Shown here piece by piece: positions 60,001 to 64,000 of a stretch of DNA of 64,000 nt; position 1 is the first letter of the stretch; every line of letters begins with the position of its first letter. The translations under genes were made by a program, and so were the position numbers. The notes beneath the pieces were generated by a model. It was not told the DNA's origin. It saw nothing but the letters and a program-made list of their open reading frames with translations, and did no database searches. The DNA is taken from positions 16,660,156 to 16,724,155 of the forward strand of contig OX457033.1 of NCBI GenBank assembly GCA_949752745.1. Reading direction: 5' to 3'. Source of the stretch: Protula sp. h YS-2021 (lineage: Eukaryota; Annelida; Polychaeta; Sabellida; Serpulidae).

Positions 60001-61890
60001 AAAAACTGCATAAATATGGAACTTTAAAAAATTGATGGAGCGGATTTTATAACCGCGGAAAGAGAATTAAATTTCACCATATTTGTTTTTGTCCCGCTAA
60101 CTGGGTGTTGTGTTGGGAAACATGTGAACTAGGCGATTTTCGTTGACTTTTTTGTTTACGTCACTTTTGCGAAGACCTCACTCACACTGGTAAGACGCGA
60201 ATAGTGAGAAGGAAACCCGCAGTGCTTAAAAGGACATGGTGGCTTTCTCTTCACTTCTTTCCAATCTCCAAAAGCGGAAATGAGAGGGTTGGAAGGCTTC
60301 TCGACCAATCAGCATACGCATAAAGTTGTAATAAGCGAGACTTGCTTCTAACCTAAATTCATGACGATTTATTTCCACCAGAATGGCCACTGATAACAAA
60401 GGACTACTGTTACTATTTATACTTTTAGACAATGCTTATTTTGGATAAAGATATCTCGAAATGTTACCTCAGAAGTCAAAGACGTGTATAAAGTTTAGAC
60501 AGGAATGGCATAACAGCATAGTGTTTTTTTTTCTTCTTCTTTGAGGTCAGATGTACAGTCAGTCTGCTCTGGTCGTTCACAAAACTACCGAGACAGACAA
60601 TGCTACTTCTATATAATCACAGCTCGAGATATGAGGGTTCAGGAGAAGTTCAGCTTTACAGCTTTTAAACACAATTATCCATATCTAACAATGTAATGAG
60701 AAATCGTTCTAGATCTCGTCTAGGATCACGCGAGAGCACGTGTCAGTGTGATCTCATCATGATGTCGTGATTGGTGATTGGTGGACCCCACACTATTTAC
60801 AACCAAACACAACAGTATTGGCTTGTCCCTTCGCAAAATGTTTAAAGCAAGAATGGACAATTAACGAAGCGATTGGAATGAAAAAGTGCTCCCCCCCCCA
60901 TCCCCACCCTAAACCTCAATTTATTTAAAAAATATGCTTTCCTGTTTGTAATTAGGCGGCCGTTGACGCGGATCTGTCTTTCAATCCATTTCTACCTCGT
61001 TGGTGTATTCAGTGTGCCTGACAGTCAATCTGTAGTGTTTGAAATTCTATCCGGTTTCGGTTTCGCTTTATCCGATCCGATCCGAGCTTTTTGAAGCATT
61101 TTATCCCGGCACTAGTTAACCCTATTAAAGATGGTACTGAAAAACTGCAAATATCTTTACAAAGAAAACCATTACCTGCTGTGGTTTTTATTCATACGTA
61201 ACATCTTTGTTATGACTATCAATCCCACAACAAACATGTGTTTAAAAAGCCTTTCAATCTGACGCCTAAATGTTTTGTGCACTTAAAGTTTACAACTGCA
61301 CAAAGAAAGAAAAAAATAATAAAACTTGCATAAAAAGTAAACTGTTTTCAGTCAGGGAAATATAAGATTAATTGTATGCAATAGATACATTGAAAAGCCT
61401 TGCAGAAAGGCGGTGCCTCTCTGACATATAAAGGCTCGTTGTTAATGGCCCTTTTTATTGCAAACAGCAGATGCAGTTGATTCGGATTCATAGCATCAAT
61501 GCAGGTTTTAGGACTTAACTATTTGTTAATTCATTCTGTTCCCTAACGCCCAGATACGTAAAATGTCAAAGATGTAATTGAAGTAAAAATTAATAAATCA
61601 TCGATAATTTTAATTGTATTGAAAAATAAATTGATATTTTACCACCAGACCATTCATCCATAAAAATTTATTTTACTTCGTAAAAGCTCAGGATTCGCTT
61701 ATCTCCACTTTTATACGGGTTTTCTCGCAAAACTCTAAGAATCACGCACTCAGGAACTGAAATTTTCTACTAGTGACTCGAATAGTCCCGTCGTTGGTCC
61801 CAGCCAATCAGCATCCTTGGTCACTGTAACCTAGCCTCATTCTCGTATTGCGTGCGGTTACCAACCACACGCGTTTTCTAGACTGGGAAA
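60001..61890. other. Stretch without recognised genes
   Basis: Mixed-composition DNA. No coding exon, RNA gene or element end was recognised. Confidence 0.35.
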
Positions 61891-62738
61891 ATTTCTGGTT
61901 TTCCTACCGTCAGTTTAAGGTAATTTTCTCCAAATAATACGTTTTTAGTTGCCTTTTACAGTCTTTCTTGGTTGTTTAGAGGCGAAGGCTTGTTAGCTTA
62001 CGTTTTTGGGAGATTTTTGCCTTCGTACGCTTTGCTAGTTTTTCTGAGTTTGCATCACGGGGGTTTCGAATGTTTTTCCCCGAGAAGTGTTACTCGTAGT
62101 CTCCACGTTTTACTAGTACTAGCGTACACACTTGACCCTTAGGGAGCGCAGGTCTTTTCAGTTGCTGTGTACTGTTCTGTTCCTGAGCTACTTCTACGCC
62201 TGGTTCCTAGCCAGTCCAGGCTGCGTAGTGCTTGCTTCCTAGCAGGCTTCCAGCTTCTCCAGTTCAGTGTGGAGTTGCTTGGAACCGCCTAGCGCAGAGG
62301 GGCTAGTGTTCAGCCTCTGGGTCACCCCCTTGCTCTACAGAACTTCAGTTCTTCGCGCGGCCCAGGACGTTTTGCGTTCTAGGCTTAGCGACTACGGAGT
62401 ACCATCTCGGTGCTCGGTTCTGAGCAAGGGGCTGGTTACCAAGTTCCATCTCGGTACTTGGTAACTCCAAGGTACCTACGGATTGCCGAGCGCCTAGGCT
62501 TGGTAATCCTAGGTCAAGTCACCAGGACCGAAGCGCCTTCTGGGTCCTTGGCTCCTGGTGCTTGACCGGCCTGGGTACACGGTAGCTGCGCACTGCGTCA
62601 CCCCTGCGTACCTACGCACTTGGCACGCCTAGGTATTAGCTTGGGGGTAAATAGCTTGGTTCAGTTCAGTCCTCGGCTCTGGAAAGAGTGTTTCTTGTTT
62701 TGAGTTGGTTACTTACACTCGTTTATTTGCTTCCAGAC
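61891..62738 (+). mobile_element. Probable 5' terminal/leader region of DIRS-like retrotransposon
   Basis: Composition rises abruptly in GC compared with the AT-rich flank. The region carries nested hairpins: gttaccaagt/acttggtaac (62435-62465), ggtcaagtcaccagg/cctggtgcttgacc (62512-62567) and the palindromic tgcgta-cc-tacgca (62605-62618). A pyrimidine tract plus 'ttccag' stands just before the ORF start and could be a splice acceptor. The left boundary is not defined. Confidence 0.4.
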
Positions 62739-64000
62739 ATGACGGAGGCCAGTCTGTACCACAGCAAGTCACACATCTCCTGCGTCCACCCGGCGTCGGC
62801 AGCCAACCCTCACTCGCTCTGCGACCGGTGCAGGAGAGACAGGGACATTCCGCTGTGTGATGCTCTACACACCTGCAAGGAGTGCGCACACCTTTCCCCC
62901 CAGGACTGGGACGCTCTGGAGAAGGTGCGCGCCAAGAATATTAAGCGTAGGGTGCGTCGGAAGGTTCAGTCTTTATCCCTGGACATACCGAGAGCCGGTT
63001 CAGTGGTGGCTGGTCCGGTGTCTTCTCCAGTGCGAGCGGATAGAGATGTGGAGTCGGATTTCGACTTGCCTCGTAAGAAGAAGAGACTCAAATCTTCAAC
63101 CTCGAGATTAGTGTCCGAGCTGGGCTCACCGGGGACAAGTGCCAACACCGTGCTGGATAAGACTTGGCCATTTGCGCTCAAAGGGAGAGGTAGACTGGTT
63201 TCGGAGGACCCTCCCCTCGTGTCGCTCCCGTCTGTGCCCGCCGTGAAAGAGAGTGTTACCATCACTCATGCGAAGTCTGGGGCATGTTTTACCAGCAGCG
63301 TGGGAGAGTTTGGCATCCCTCCGCGCCCGGACTCCGACCCAATACAGATAGCGGACACACCTCCACTGCCTCCAGCCGAGACCTTGAACATTTCTTCGTT
63401 CCTCGCCATGCAATCTCAGCTCCAAAGACAGATACAAGACCTTCAAGAAGCGCTGCTCTCTAGGCCAGAACAGAGACGCAGACATGCTCCCTCGGCGACC
63501 ATCTCTCGCCCACCAGATGATCCTCCGGTTCTCTCGGTGTCTACCCCCGCTCACCAGCAACAGGAGCCAGACACGAAGGATACGTTGGAAACTATCACCC
63601 TCAGCGAGAGCGAGTCTGGAGACATCACCCCCATCGGGCCAGATCTCACTTACACAACACGCAGAGGAGGACGAAGAACTCACACCGTTGGATACTTCGC
63701 CTCTGGAAGCTATACCCAAGAACAGGGAGAGAGCTATTTATACCCCAGTCCCAGGCGCAGCCGTGAAGGAAGAACCGGGGTTATCGGCGCAGGAGGAGGG
63801 GAGTTCGGAGGACTCGGGAGCAGATGGCGACGCGGAAGAGGATTCGCCAAGCAGTTTTTTCCCGTCGGTGCAGTTCCCCCTCCGCTCCACAGACCCCATT
63901 CTTTCCCCAGGCAAAGGACAGCGTCTGTGGAAAGACCCAGCCGCAGCGGGGAGACGTCCGATTCGTACCCCGTCCCCACCAGAGTTCTGCCAGGAGCCAG
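62739..64000 (+). CDS. DIRS-like retrotransposon ORF1 (gag-like), partial, frameshifted
   Basis: An ATG-initiated frame open from 62739 to the window end. The N-terminus has a zinc-finger-like Cys cluster (LCDRCRRD...LCDALHTCKECAHLS, then DWDALEKVRAK). This resembles the N-terminal cysteine motif of ORF1 in DIRS-type tyrosine-recombinase retrotransposons. A basic stretch (RKKKRLKSS), a predicted coiled coil (MQSQLQRQIQDLQEALL, around residue 220) and Ser/Pro-rich acidic sequence follow. Near 63600-63670 the coding character moves to the +1 frame, which becomes Glu/Asp/Ser/Pro-rich and is also open to the end, while the original frame becomes an unlikely Arg/Gly-rich string. This suggests a one-base frameshift or programmed shifting. 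The RT, RNase H and recombinase ORFs would lie beyond the window. The 197-aa minus-strand frame here is a shadow. Confidence 0.6.
   Translation, partial: MTEASLYHSKSHISCVHPASAANPHSLCDRCRRDRDIPLCDALHTCKECAHLSPQDWDALEKVRAKNIKRRVRRKVQSLSLDIPRAGSVVAGPVSSPVRADRDVESDFDLPRKKKRLKSSTSRLVSELGSPGTSANTVLDKTWPFALKGRGRLVSEDPPLVSLPSVPAVKESVTITHAKSGACFTSSVGEFGIPPRPDSDPIQIADTPPLPPAETLNISSFLAMQSQLQRQIQDLQEALLSRPEQRRRHAPSATISRPPDDPPVLSVSTPAHQQQEPDTKDTLETITLSESESGDITPIGPDLTYTTRRGGRRTHTVGYFASGSYTQEQGESYLYPSPRRSREGRTGVIGAGGGEFGGLGSRWRRGRGFAKQFFPVGAVPPPLHRPHSFPRQRTASVERPSRSGETSDSYPVPTRVLPGA

Noticed and set aside
59131..60035. Overlapping Thr/His-rich and Cys/Trp-rich frames
   Set aside because: All arise from the 42-43-bp CACA-rich minisatellite.
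63126..63719. 197-aa minus-strand frame
   Set aside because: Antisense shadow of the gag-like ORF, with no recognisable domain.

Overview
The window is eukaryotic nuclear DNA. It is AT-rich and intron-dense, full of micro- and minisatellites, and carries remnants of Tc1-like, pogo-like, LINE and DIRS-like elements. The gene content is a membrane-anchored animal-type laccase, METTL27-like methyltransferases, a cysteine-rich secreted protein and a neuropeptide-type GPCR. Together with the repeat style this suggests an invertebrate, most likely a lophotrochozoan and plausibly a bivalve mollusc. The species is inference. No bacterial-type genes, CRISPR arrays, rRNA or tRNA genes were recognised.

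Layout. (1) 0.4-4.9 kb, minus strand: a seven-exon gene for a secreted protein of about 353 aa with five cysteine-rich TIL-like modules, one of them split by what looks like a GC-AG intron. (2) 5-7.1 kb: intergenic minisatellites. (3) 7.4-19.8 kb, plus strand: a complete 14-exon laccase-type multicopper oxidase (740 aa) with signal peptide, all four copper motifs and a C-terminal membrane anchor. All exon phases close. (4) 20.5-24.9 kb, minus: a five-exon METTL27-like methyltransferase (213 aa) with a dead Tc1-like transposon and a large minisatellite in intron 1. (5) 25.9-27.9 kb: a decayed copy of the laccase-3'/METTL27-3' interval, interrupted by a 5'-truncated LINE. (6) 30.7-36.2 kb, minus: a second METTL27-like gene (217 aa) whose last exon and 3' flank lie in a recent direct duplication of 1,680 bp (period 2,079 bp). 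(7) 37-49.9 kb: mostly gene-poor AT-rich DNA with pogo-like and other repeats. (8) 50.25-51.05 kb, minus: the first exon of an allatostatin-A/galanin-receptor-like GPCR, cut by a 200-N assembly gap. (9) 51-60 kb: low-complexity and minisatellite DNA. (10) 61.9-64 kb, plus: the 5' end of a DIRS-like retrotransposon, with a hairpin-rich leader and the first ORF running off the window.

The most unusual pattern is that several minisatellites are made of exon edges. In the laccase gene, the 3' ends of exon 5 (43-bp unit) and exon 8 (26-bp unit), with their splice donors, are amplified into the following intron, and part of exon 4 is copied just upstream of itself. In both METTL27-like genes the last coding bases plus 3' flank form the repeat unit (84 bp x2 in one, 94 bp x about 11 in the other). 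This recurrence within one 30-kb locus is the main thing to follow up.
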